DNA from: an uncultured bacterium
GTDB lineage: Bacteria > Patescibacteriota > CALEFQ01
Reading direction: 5' to 3'
Length of the DNA stretch: 14,232 bases
NCBI GenBank assembly: GCA_937877125.1
Contig: CALEFQ010000053.1
Span: 1 to 14,232 of the forward strand
Positions within the stretch are counted from its first letter, which is position 1. Every line of letters begins with the position of its first letter. This document shows, in pieces, positions 7,233 through 12,488 of the stretch. Made by a program: the position numbers and the translations under genes. The notes under the pieces were generated by a model that was not told where the DNA came from, made no database searches, and worked only from the letters and a program-made list of their open reading frames with translations.

Positions 7233-7304
7233 GATTTTATATTACCCGCGCGTAACATCAGGATCGCAATTCTGTTTTTTTGAAGACGTCAATTTCCCCT
7301 GTTG

Positions 7305-7787
7305 TTATCTTTGGGATCCCGCTACGCCGGATCTGATGCCACTTCCCCCGCGAACGTGTTTCCCGCCGGTTTTGACATAATCATTGATCACCGCGCAAGC
7401 ATTTTCGAAATGGGTCGCATCAACAAATTTGTCCTTTTTATGCAGCTCCCGGGACAGATCATGAGTATCAACCTCCCCCTCGAGCAAAAGTCGTTCCAAT
7501 ATGGCAATTTTGTAATTGGTATCAGTGAAACTTTCGGGCGCTTTGAACGGTTTTTCTTCCCTTTGCAGCTTGAGCCTGTTTTTGTATTCCGCCAGCTTAT
7601 CTTGGAGTGCCTTGACCGTTTCGATGTTTTCCGGGAATTTTATCTTCGGGCCGCGTTCATATTCCGGGTTTATGCCAATTTCCGGAGTCGTCGGCATATC
7701 TATTTTTTCCGCGGACGGCTTCGGGCTTGGGTTTTTTCCATCCGTTATTTCTTGAGGCAAGGGACCAGGGCCTTGTTCGAATTGCAT
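7305..7787 (-). CDS. Hypothetical soluble protein
   Basis: A 160-residue protein with no signal peptide or TM segment. Residues 1-52 are proline- and charge-rich and probably disordered. Residues about 53-82 (ENIETVKALQDKLAEYKNRLKLQREE) look like a short coiled coil. A helical region follows to about 142, ending in a Gly/Ser/Arg-rich tail (HVRGGSGIRSG). The family was not recognised. An overlapping plus-strand reading (7302-7856) was considered a shadow. The minus reading has a well-placed promoter (7850-7878) and more ordinary composition. The leader contains the A/U-rich 18-mer also found before the FG-GAP gene. Confidence 0.62.
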   Translation of the reverse strand: MQFEQGPGPLPQEITDGKNPSPKPSAEKIDMPTTPEIGINPEYERGPKIKFPENIETVKALQDKLAEYKNRLKLQREEKPFKAPESFTDTNYKIAILERLLLEGEVDTHDLSRELHKKDKFVDATHFENACAVINDYVKTGGKHVRGGSGIRSGVAGSQR

Positions 7788-7794
7788 AAAGTTA

Positions 7795-7812
7795 TTTTAA
7801 TTTTAATAATAA
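7795..7812 (-). promoter_or_regulatory. A/U-rich leader element (copy 1)
   Basis: Minus strand TTATTATTAAAATTAAAA, identical over 18 nt to the element at 11663-11680. It lies 7 nt before the ATG of the 7305-7787 gene, where an SD would normally be. Confidence 0.5.
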
Positions 7813-7849
7813 TCATTTTGGATCACTGCCGGACCAATCGCTTATTACA

Positions 7850-7878
7850 ATTATAGCATAAAAAGGGGCCGTAATCAA
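7850..7878 (-). promoter_or_regulatory. Sigma-70 promoter for the 7305-7787 gene
   Basis: Minus strand: TTGATT (7873-7878), a 17-nt spacer, and a perfect TATAAT (7850-7855) with an extended -10 TGC directly before it. It sits right after the terminator of the previous gene and would give a leader of about 55 nt. Confidence 0.8.
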
Positions 7879-7883
7879 TCCCT

Positions 7884-7913
7884 AAAAAAGGACCCTGATT
7901 GAACAGTGTCCTT
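7884..7913 (-). terminator. Rho-independent terminator after the GyrI-like gene
   Basis: Minus strand: AAGGACACTG/CAGGGTCCTT, nine pairs with one A-G mismatch and loop TTCAAT, followed by a U-run. It lies about 60 nt beyond the stop at 7973. Confidence 0.85.
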
Positions 7914-7972
7914 CTTCGGGCCTGACTCGAATAGTGCGTCGCGGCAAATCGACCGGCCATAAAAATATTTCT

Positions 7973-8476
7973 TTATTCTATCTTCCCGATAATCACCACA
8001 TAATTCTTGCCGTATTTTTTGGCGCATTTCGGGCAAGTGGTGTACCACATATACCATTTTTTCACTTCCCTGCCTTTTTCTTGTAAGGACTTTTCGAAAT
8101 CCTGGCACCACTGGCCGGTGTCCTTAAAACCGCCTTCGTAAACTTTGCTGTAATATTTGCCAGACAGAGTTGTGTTGGCGACTCCGGGAATTTCTTTATC
8201 AACCGCGAGATACAAATCCATATTCGAGCGAGAAGTGTGATCAGAAAGGCAAAGATTGTCTGGCACTTTGGCTCCCGCCTGATCCACCGTTTCCATCAGC
8301 TTGGTTATCACGGCTCCGAAATTCACCGGCATATTAAAAATCGTTTTTACTTTGCCGGTGACGAATTTTTTGCCTTGCCATTCAAATGTCTTGTTGTCCC
8401 AAGGAGCGGGATTAAAGCGCGGACAGCATTCGGCTTTGTCCGGAGTTTCCGCGGCGGGCTGATTTTGATTATTCAT
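7973..8476 (-). CDS. GyrI-like domain protein with CPKC motif (copy 1)
   Basis: A 167-residue cytoplasmic protein. It has an N-terminal CCPRFNPAPWD (17-27), a central MPVNFGAVITKLMETV, and CLSDHTSRSNMDLYLAVDKEIPG (76-98). LSGKYYSKVYEGGFKD (104-119) follows, and the protein ends with WYTTCPKCAKKYGKNYVVII (144-163), including a CPxC pair. The order of strands and the SGxYxxxxYEGxF segment resemble GyrI-like small-molecule-binding domains. Close relatives are, as I recall, often labelled hydrolase, without firm biochemistry. The CPxC pair could bind metal or be redox-active. It is the last gene of the DUF3795-DUF1801 operon. A diverged paralogue lies at 9691-10176 on the other strand. Confidence 0.72.
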   Translation of the reverse strand: MNNQNQPAAETPDKAECCPRFNPAPWDNKTFEWQGKKFVTGKVKTIFNMPVNFGAVITKLMETVDQAGAKVPDNLCLSDHTSRSNMDLYLAVDKEIPGVANTTLSGKYYSKVYEGGFKDTGQWCQDFEKSLQEKGREVKKWYMWYTTCPKCAKKYGKNYVVIIGKIE

Positions 8477-8500
8477 AGTTTTAATTAGATTACCTTTGGA

Positions 8501-8848
8501 CTAACATTCAACACACTTAGCTCTTTTATCGACTAATCTGATCAGTTTTTTCAGTTTCGGAGCGTCTATGCTTTTTAAATCCGGGATTTTAATATGTTTC
8601 ATTGTTTTGCCCCCGCCTGCAAAAAGCTTTGTCTCTTCCCGGGAAAGGCCCATGACAGAAAAACCGACATGTACCCTGCTTTTCATGGCCGCGATATAAA
8701 ACTTGCCTCCGCCCAAGACGATGACGCCCCAGCCGTACTTCTCCTCGCCGTCTTTGATGGTTTCGAAAAATATTTTCCGGACGGAGAGAATAATCTCTTT
8801 TTGCGGCGATGGCTGCTTGTCGATGTATTGTTTTACTTTTTCATCCAT
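8501..8848 (-). CDS. DUF1801 (YdhG-like) protein
   Basis: A 115-residue protein when started at the ATG at 8848 (MDEKVKQYIDKQPSPQKEII). The longer reading from 8887 runs 55 nt into the DUF3795 gene and adds an atypical 13-residue extension. The pattern YIDKQPSPQKEIILSVRKIF, EKYGWGVIVLGGGKFYIAAMKSRVHVGF and the final DLKSIDAPKLKKLIRLV is that of DUF1801. This is a small alpha/beta fold that includes Bacillus YdhG/Fra-type frataxin-like proteins. Most members have no known function, and an iron-handling role would be speculation. An AAGG about 11 nt upstream is a weak SD. The start overlaps the end of DUF3795 by 16 nt, suggesting translational coupling. Confidence 0.8.
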   Translation of the reverse strand: MDEKVKQYIDKQPSPQKEIILSVRKIFFETIKDGEEKYGWGVIVLGGGKFYIAAMKSRVHVGFSVMGLSREETKLFAGGGKTMKHIKIPDLKSIDAPKLKKLIRLVDKRAKCVEC

Positions 8849-9258
8849 GTGAATTTTAGCCTTGTTTTTCCCCCGCATTTCGCACACTCTCCTCTATGGA
8901 CGCAGATCGTCCCGCCGCATTTTTTACATATCCATTTCCCCTTTTCTTTTTTGAGAAATCTTCCGATCCCGTGATTTTCTATAAATTCCAAATTATCAAT
9001 CATGCTCATGCCATACTTGGTGCGGTATCTTTTGTCCAGATTTTTCAGTCTTTGACAAGGGTATTTTTCACACTTACCCGAGCAAAACCTTATTTTGTTT
9101 CTTTTCAAGACAGGGCAACTCCTGATAATGCATTTTCGGCCATAACTTGATTTATAGGCATCCCTTTTTTGACATCCGGAGCATTTATTTTTTTCTCTCA
9201 AATATCCTAGGCAAATGGCGCAATTCATCCCGCAGGGAGCGATCAAAATTGATTTCAT
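8833..9258 (-). CDS. DUF3795 cysteine-rich protein
   Basis: A 141-residue protein beginning IAPCGMNCAICLGYLREKN, the hallmark of DUF3795. It has many cysteines: C9, C14 and C17, the CSGC pair, CIIRSC, CSGKCEKYPC, and a C-terminal CxxC...CxxC zinc-ribbon-like unit (WICKKCGGTICVHRGECAKC). The arrangement suggests two or more Zn or Fe-S sites. The biochemical role of the family is not known to me. It is the first protein gene downstream of tRNA-Ser(GGA) on the minus strand. No terminator lies between them, so it may be transcribed from the tRNA promoter. No SD precedes the ATG (CCAAATAAAATG). Confidence 0.85.
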   Translation of the reverse strand: MKSILIAPCGMNCAICLGYLREKNKCSGCQKRDAYKSSYGRKCIIRSCPVLKRNKIRFCSGKCEKYPCQRLKNLDKRYRTKYGMSMIDNLEFIENHGIGRFLKKEKGKWICKKCGGTICVHRGECAKCGGKTRLKFTWMKK

Positions 9259-9355
9259 TTTATTTGGCCATGGCTTTAGCTTTTAAATTTTTCGGCATTT
9301 TTTCTATCGCATAACGCCAGGCCGTGCGAGGCATCCGAAAGGCGAAGTGTGGTTT

Positions 9356-9392
9356 GCCAGACGAAGTCCGCCGTAGGCGGACGTAGTCTGGC
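9356..9392 (-). other. Trailer hairpin that includes the tRNA CCA end (second copy)
   Basis: Minus strand: outer stem GCCAGAC/GTCTGGC, internal loop TAC/TTC, inner stem GTCCGCC/GGCGGAC, loop TAC. The first four bases are the discriminator and CCA of tRNA-Ser(GGA). Outer stem and internal loop are identical to 81-115, while the inner stem differs on both sides with pairing kept. It is followed by CCACACTTCGCC, which matches the start of the repeat units at 5-78 (CCACACTTCACT). There is no U-run. Confidence 0.8.
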
Positions 9393-9476
9393 GGAGAGGG
9401 CGAGATTTGAACTCGCGGTGCCTTGCGGCACACACGCTTTCCAAGCGTGCGCACTAGACCACTATGCGACCTCTCC
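9389..9476 (-). tRNA. tRNA-Ser(GGA)
   Basis: Minus strand: acceptor GGAGAGG/CCTCTCC with discriminator G and encoded CCA. The anticodon stem CACGC/GCGTG has loop TTGGAAA, giving anticodon GGA, which reads UCC and UCU. A long variable arm (GTGCC/GGCAC) marks it as class II. T arm GCGAG-TTCAAAT-CTCGC. The length is 88 nt with CCA. A perfect 22-bp hairpin ends 4 nt before its 5' end, so any promoter must lie within or beyond that hairpin. A weak candidate is TTGAAT (9555-9560), 16 nt, TAGATT (9533-9538). Confidence 0.96.
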
Positions 9477-9480
9477 ATAA

Positions 9481-9527
9481 CCCCCCACACTCAAGATTTT
9501 GAGAATCAAAATCTTGAGTGTGGGGGG
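9481..9527. repeat. Perfect 22-bp inverted repeat in a divergent spacer
   Basis: Arms 9481-9502 and 9506-9527 are exact reverse complements with a 3-nt loop (GAA). The left arm begins CCCCCCACACTCAAG and the right arm ends in nine G, of which six are paired. It lies 4 nt upstream of tRNA-Ser(GGA) and about 160 nt upstream of the plus-strand gene. It is therefore downstream of no annotated gene and has no U-run, so it does not act as a normal terminator for either neighbour. Confidence 0.92.
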
Positions 9528-9550
9528 GGGAAAATCTAAAGATCAAACAT

Positions 9551-9603
9551 CAAAATTCAAAGGACATTCAAGAATCAAACAACAAAATACCCTTGGAATT
9601 TTG
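9551..9603. repeat. Imperfect inverted repeat in a CAAA-rich stretch
   Basis: Arms CAAAATTCAAAGG (9551-9563) and CCTTGGAATTTTG (9591-9603) pair at 12 of 13 positions around a 27-nt loop rich in CAAA. The flanks AAAG and CTTT may extend the pairing. It may be a degraded mobile or palindromic element. Apart from this, the hairpin at 9481-9527 and the promoter at 9677-9684, I see no gene in 9477-9690. Confidence 0.6.
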
Positions 9604-9676
9604 GCTTTTTACTTTCTTTAGTCTATCATTTCTGACGACGAATGTAAATCCCTTTTCGCTAACTGAAGCCTTATCT

Positions 9677-9684
9677 GCTATAAT
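9677..9684 (+). promoter_or_regulatory. Extended -10 promoter of the plus-strand gene
   Basis: TGCTATAAT spans 9676-9684, a perfect -10 with the extended TGn element. The ATG begins at 9691, seven bases after the box, which is about where transcription should start. The mRNA may therefore be leaderless. No good -35 was found, which is common for extended -10 promoters. Confidence 0.75.
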
Positions 9685-9690
9685 TGAAAT

Positions 9691-10176
9691 ATGGATAATT
9701 ACAGTGCGACCATTCATCTTTTTTGCCCCCGGCTGGTCCGGGAAGAGTGGGATCGGCAGATCCACCAGTGGGACAAAAAACCTTTTTATGCCCTGCCCTA
9801 TCGCAGTTTTTTCGGCTGGCCGACTAATCTCGCCCGGCAAACCGCGGCCGCGGTAGATTTATTATCGAGACGAGGGTTGCTCGAAAGCATACCGATTAAT
9901 TTTGCCGTCAACGAGCAATCATTCGGCGGCACCTTGCTAATCTCAATTAATCGCAACGTCAAAGACTTGGAAACCAGAGCGATCAGCGGGAAGTTCATGT
10001 CTTTCTTTTTTGAAGGAAAATATACCCAGCGGACAGACTGGATCCGGCAGGTTTATCGCTATGGCCGAGCCAATAATCTCAATTTCCACGAATTATATTT
10101 TTGGTACGCTACCTGCCCCACCTGTGCCAAAAAACAAGGCTACGCGCAGGTTGTGATTTTCGGGAAAATTGTCTGA
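9691..10176 (+). CDS. GyrI-like domain protein with CPTC motif (copy 2)
   Basis: A 161-residue protein that aligns end to end with the minus-strand protein at 7973-8476. FCPRLVREEWD aligns with CCPRFNPAPWD, ISGKFMSFFFEGKY with LSGKYYSKVYEGGF, and YFWYATCPTCAKKQGYAQVV with YMWYTTCPKCAKKYGKNYVV. The CPxC pair is at 142-145. The middle (35-95) is strongly diverged and has lost the CLSDHTS stretch, so ligand or activity may differ. This is the only convincing plus-strand gene of the window. It has an extended -10 promoter placed for a leaderless mRNA and two hairpins after its stop. The assignment to a GyrI-like fold is an inference from pattern. Confidence 0.75.
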   Translation: MDNYSATIHLFCPRLVREEWDRQIHQWDKKPFYALPYRSFFGWPTNLARQTAAAVDLLSRRGLLESIPINFAVNEQSFGGTLLISINRNVKDLETRAISGKFMSFFFEGKYTQRTDWIRQVYRYGRANNLNFHELYFWYATCPTCAKKQGYAQVVIFGKIV

Positions 10177-10181
10177 AACAT

Positions 10182-10240
10182 ATAGCCACGGCCTTAAGAC
10201 CGTGGCTATCGCAACGAGATATTTATGATCTCGTTTTTAT
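10182..10240 (+). terminator. Double-hairpin terminator of the plus-strand gene
   Basis: Hairpin 1 is ATAGCCACGG/CCGTGGCTAT (10182-10191 and 10200-10209), ten perfect pairs. Hairpin 2 is ACGAGAT/ATCTCGT (10214-10220 and 10228-10234), followed by TTTTATTT. It separates two convergent genes. The last U-run bases reach the stop codon of the minus-strand FG-GAP gene. Confidence 0.85.
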
Positions 10241-11659
10241 TTAGAATCGTTCAATCTTCCGGATCTGCGGGCCGCCGCCGAAACCGGCGCCAGTCAGGAT
10301 TTCCGCTCGGCCGCCGTTATTAAGGTCCGCGGCGACAACATTGACTCCGCCTCGGAAATTAACCGCGTAAGGGAAGAAATTGACCGTCAGCGCCGAACCG
10401 CCCCACTTAAACGCCCGGACATGCGGACCGCCGCCCAAACCGGCCCCGGTCACGATATCAGACGTCCCGTCGCTATTAACATCGCCGACCGAAACATGGG
10501 CGCCGGCCGTCGCGTAGGGCTGGAACTCGCTGATGACTTTGTAATCAGAGGATCGGAAAACCCGAACCGTGGCCGAAGAACCCGGTCCCTCGCCCACGAC
10601 AATATCTTCTTTGCCGTCGCGGTCGAAATCAGCCCCGGAGGCGACAAAAGCGCCTTTGCGGATATTTTGCGAAAAAGCGTAGAAGGATTTGACTTCGCGT
10701 CCGACCGGGCTGAACACGCGCACGCGCGCCGTGCCGGAAGATCCCGGACTGGTAATGATCTCATCGCGTCCGTCGCCGTTGACGTCACCGGCGGCCACAT
10801 AAGCGCCAACCGGAGCCGCGCCGTAAGCGTTCCACTCGCCGATCAAAACAAATTCGCCGTTATCCAAATCGGCATTGATAGTCTTTACCCAGCCTTGCAA
10901 ACCCTGGCCTTGCCCGACAATAATTTCATCTTGGCCGTCGCCGTCCACGTCACCGGTAGCCACGCTGACGCCGCTGCGGGACGTGGCACTAAACGCCATG
11001 AATTGTCCCAGCAATCGATAATCTTTATCAAAAATTCGGACCTGCGGGCCGCCGCCTTGGCCGGCGCCGGTAATAATCTCGTTTTGGCCGTCGCCGTTCA
11101 AATCTCCGGCCGCGACATTGACGCCGCCGCGGAAGGCGGAATTATAAGCCATCAAGCTAGCCCCGGAAACGACCGAGCTGGTTTTGGTGGTTGTGGTCGT
11201 TTTAGTGCTAGTTTTGGTGCCGGTCTTGGTCGGCGCGTCTGCCGGAATTTCCACCGTCACCACGTTGCTGGTAGCCACATTGCCCGAATCGTCACGAACC
11301 GACATCGCCACATAATACGTATGGCCCCGCTCCATGCCGATACTGCCGTAATAAACCCGCAAGGAAATCTGATCGCGGTCGGAAATCGCGATGCCGGAGA
11401 AATTATCGGGATAACTAGGCGTGGCATCGGTCTCGGAAACCGCCAGCTTATAGTAACCAAAATCTTCATCCTGGTTTTTGGACCAGGTGAAAATCAGCTC
11501 ATAGTCTTCCATCCGGTCATAAGAAAATTCAACCGGCGTCGGCGGTGTGGTGTCGCCGCTACCGCACCCGCCGGTGCAGGCCTGGCTTAGTCCCGGCGTG
11601 AGTCCAAGCACGGCGGCCACGGCCGCCACCAGCGCCAGAACCGCAATTAGTTTTTTCAT
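10241..11659 (-). CDS. Secreted FG-GAP/VCBS repeat protein with FN3-like domain
   Basis: A 472-residue exported protein. A signal peptide (1-27, MKKLIAVLALVAAVAAVLGL then LSQA) is followed by a short Cys/Gly stretch. A fibronectin-III-like domain (about 40-140) contains FTWSKNQDEDFGYYKLAVSE and HTYYVAMSVRDDSGN. A Thr/Lys linker covers about 143-162. Six repeats of about 50 residues start near 179, 230, 285, 336, 386 and 438. Each opens with GxxVAxGD and most carry a DxNxDGxxEI calcium-binding loop (e.g. DLNGDGQNEI at 186-195), then TGAGxGGGPQVRIF. The last repeat is cut short and its loop reads DLNNGGRAEI, losing one acidic ligand. Such repeats form beta-propellers like integrin alpha chains. 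A role in surface binding or adhesion is inferred. It is monocistronic with its own promoter (11696-11724) and has no SD. Confidence 0.9.
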   Translation of the reverse strand: MKKLIAVLALVAAVAAVLGLTPGLSQACTGGCGSGDTTPPTPVEFSYDRMEDYELIFTWSKNQDEDFGYYKLAVSETDATPSYPDNFSGIAISDRDQISLRVYYGSIGMERGHTYYVAMSVRDDSGNVATSNVVTVEIPADAPTKTGTKTSTKTTTTTKTSSVVSGASLMAYNSAFRGGVNVAAGDLNGDGQNEIITGAGQGGGPQVRIFDKDYRLLGQFMAFSATSRSGVSVATGDVDGDGQDEIIVGQGQGLQGWVKTINADLDNGEFVLIGEWNAYGAAPVGAYVAAGDVNGDGRDEIITSPGSSGTARVRVFSPVGREVKSFYAFSQNIRKGAFVASGADFDRDGKEDIVVGEGPGSSATVRVFRSSDYKVISEFQPYATAGAHVSVGDVNSDGTSDIVTGAGLGGGPHVRAFKWGGSALTVNFFPYAVNFRGGVNVVAADLNNGGRAEILTGAGFGGGPQIRKIERF

Positions 11660-11662
11660 GTT

Positions 11663-11680
11663 TTTTAATTTTAATAATAA
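11663..11680 (-). promoter_or_regulatory. A/U-rich leader element (copy 2)
   Basis: Minus strand TTATTATTAAAATTAAAA, ending 3 nt before the ATG of the FG-GAP gene and identical to 7795-7812. It replaces the expected SD in the leader. Confidence 0.5.
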
Positions 11681-11695
11681 ACTGTTCTCTAAATA

Positions 11696-11724
11696 ATTGT
11701 ATTACAGGTTACCCGTCAAGTCAA
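11696..11724 (-). promoter_or_regulatory. Sigma-70 promoter of the FG-GAP gene
   Basis: Minus strand: TTGACT (11719-11724), a 17-nt spacer, and TACAAT (11696-11701), each five of six to consensus. The leader would be about 30-35 nt. Confidence 0.8.
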
Positions 11725-11778
11725 AACCTGCGGATAACATTAGTATAACTCCGGACTAGTGGCGAGGGATAATAAAAA

Positions 11779-11817
11779 TCCCCGGAAAGCCAGTTTGCAA
11801 TTTGGCTTCCGGGGAAA
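11779..11817 (-). terminator. Rho-independent terminator of the 56-residue gene
   Basis: Minus strand: CCCCGGAAGCCA pairs with TGGCTTTCCGGGG (one extra or mismatched base) around AATTGCAAAC, followed by ATTTTTATT. It lies about 10 nt after the small gene's stop. Confidence 0.88.
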
Positions 11818-11825
11818 GGTTCCGT

Positions 11826-11996
11826 TTATTTCTCTTTTTTCTTTTTTTCCGACTCAACCGAAGTCACTGTCAGCAACTCGATCGCGCGTAAGGCCGCGTC
11901 GATGATCGCGTCAGGATCCACAGCTGCCTCATCCTCAACATCGATAATCTTTGCCTCTAACACTTTTCGATAACCGATCCTTTTCTCGCTGGCCAC
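11826..11996 (-). CDS. Micro-gene 1: 56-residue charged protein
   Basis: A GTG start at 11996 is preceded by AAGGGAGGT, a near-perfect SD five bases upstream. The product begins MASEKRIGYRKVLEAKIIDV, continues with an acidic centre (EDEAAVDPDAIIDAALRAIE) and ends in a lysine-rich tail (SEKKKKEK). The middle should form an amphipathic helix. There is no TM segment and the family was not recognised. The reading frame is supported by the SD and by a terminator that begins directly after the stop. A TATATT box at 12033-12038 is a possible -10 without a clear -35. It is the third of three consecutive micro-genes (with 12155-12316 and 12489-12719), each ended by its own terminator. Confidence 0.75.
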   Translation of the reverse strand: MASEKRIGYRKVLEAKIIDVEDEAAVDPDAIIDAALRAIELLTVTSVESEKKKKEK

Positions 11997-12108
11997 GGCT
12001 ACCTCCCTTCGAAAAAATACGGAACGGGATCAAATATACACCTTAACAAAAATTATTACCACCGATTTTTCCCCAAGGCAAAGTACAAACAATTCCATCT
12101 CTATAAAA

Positions 12109-12136
12109 ATAAAAAAGCCTGCTCGGATGAGCAGAC
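12109..12136 (-). terminator. Rho-independent terminator of micro-gene 2
   Basis: Minus strand: GTCTGCTC/GAGCAGGC with loop ATCC, eight pairs including one G-T, then TTTTTTATT. The flanking AAAA and TTTT could let it also work on the plus strand. Confidence 0.88.
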
Positions 12137-12154
12137 TTTTGACCATTTTAGAAA

Positions 12155-12316
12155 TTACTCGTCCTGTTTCCGCCGTTTGCGGATGACCTTGCGCGAGGAT
12201 TTCTGTTGATCACCGTGCTTGATGCGAACTCCCACCGTCCGATCATCAGTATCCTCGAAATCTTCCCTATTCGTCTCCACTTCAAACCAAAATTCTTTCT
12301 TTCTGTCCGCTGACAT
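12155..12316 (-). CDS. Micro-gene 2: 53-residue charged protein
   Basis: An ATG at 12316 starts a 53-residue product, MSADRKKEFWFEVETNREDF..., with an acidic middle (EDFEDTDDRT) and a very basic end (SSRKVIRKRRKQDE), which may bind nucleic acid. The frame is chosen over a longer overlapping reading from 12378 because it starts after a purine-rich site (GGAAAGGGACAAAGG), downstream of an excellent promoter and a leader hairpin, and ends just before a terminator. No family was recognised. The motif FWFEVETNREDFEDTDDRTV suggests a short beta-hairpin. It is probably monocistronic and lies between the other two micro-genes. Confidence 0.7.
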   Translation of the reverse strand: MSADRKKEFWFEVETNREDFEDTDDRTVGVRIKHGDQQKSSRKVIRKRRKQDE

Positions 12317-12340
12317 AACCTTTGTCCCTTTCCGTAATGA

Positions 12341-12354
12341 GGCTCAAAAGAGCC
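12341..12354 (-). promoter_or_regulatory. Leader hairpin of micro-gene 2
   Basis: GGCTC-TTTT-GAGCC in the roughly 65-nt leader between promoter and ATG. It is followed by a purine-rich ribosome-binding region. It could protect the mRNA end or modulate translation; the role is inferred. Confidence 0.45.
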
Positions 12355-12390
12355 GTTTTGGATGAAAAAACCCTCCATTAAGCTGGCTGT

Positions 12391-12419
12391 ATAATATACT
12401 TATTATCTAATTTTGTCAA
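12391..12419 (-). promoter_or_regulatory. Strong sigma-70 promoter of micro-gene 2
   Basis: Minus strand: perfect -35 TTGACA (12414-12419), exactly 17 nt, then TATTAT (12391-12396), five of six. This is the closest consensus promoter seen in the window. Confidence 0.9.
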
Positions 12420-12429
12420 CTATCGGCTA

Positions 12430-12464
12430 GAAAAAACCGGCAGATCAATTGATCGGCCGGCGGG
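12430..12464 (-). terminator. Rho-independent terminator of micro-gene 3
   Basis: Minus strand: CCGGC and GCCGG flank the palindrome GATCAATTGATC, giving a stem with one internal C-T mismatch, followed by TTTTTTC. It lies about 25 nt after the stop at 12489. Confidence 0.8.
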
Positions 12465-12488
12465 TTTTTCAGGCCAAAACAGGCATTT

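Noticed and set aside
7302..7856. 184-codon plus-strand reading frame opposite the 7305-7787 gene
   Set aside because: It lacks a promoter or SD, runs through the promoter and A/U leader of the minus gene, and its Phe/Arg-rich product looks like an antisense shadow.
9260..9490. 76-codon minus-strand frame across tRNA-Ser(GGA)
   Set aside because: It is translated tRNA and trailer hairpin. Only the last 24 codons were kept as a weak remnant observation.
10421..11590. 389-codon plus-strand reading frame
   Set aside because: It is the antisense of the FG-GAP repeats; open only because the GC-rich repeats avoid stops on that strand.
12148..12378. 76-codon minus-strand reading frame
   Set aside because: The frame at 12155-12316 has a purine-rich start site and correct spacing to promoter and terminator. 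The longer frame begins inside the leader and has unlikely composition.
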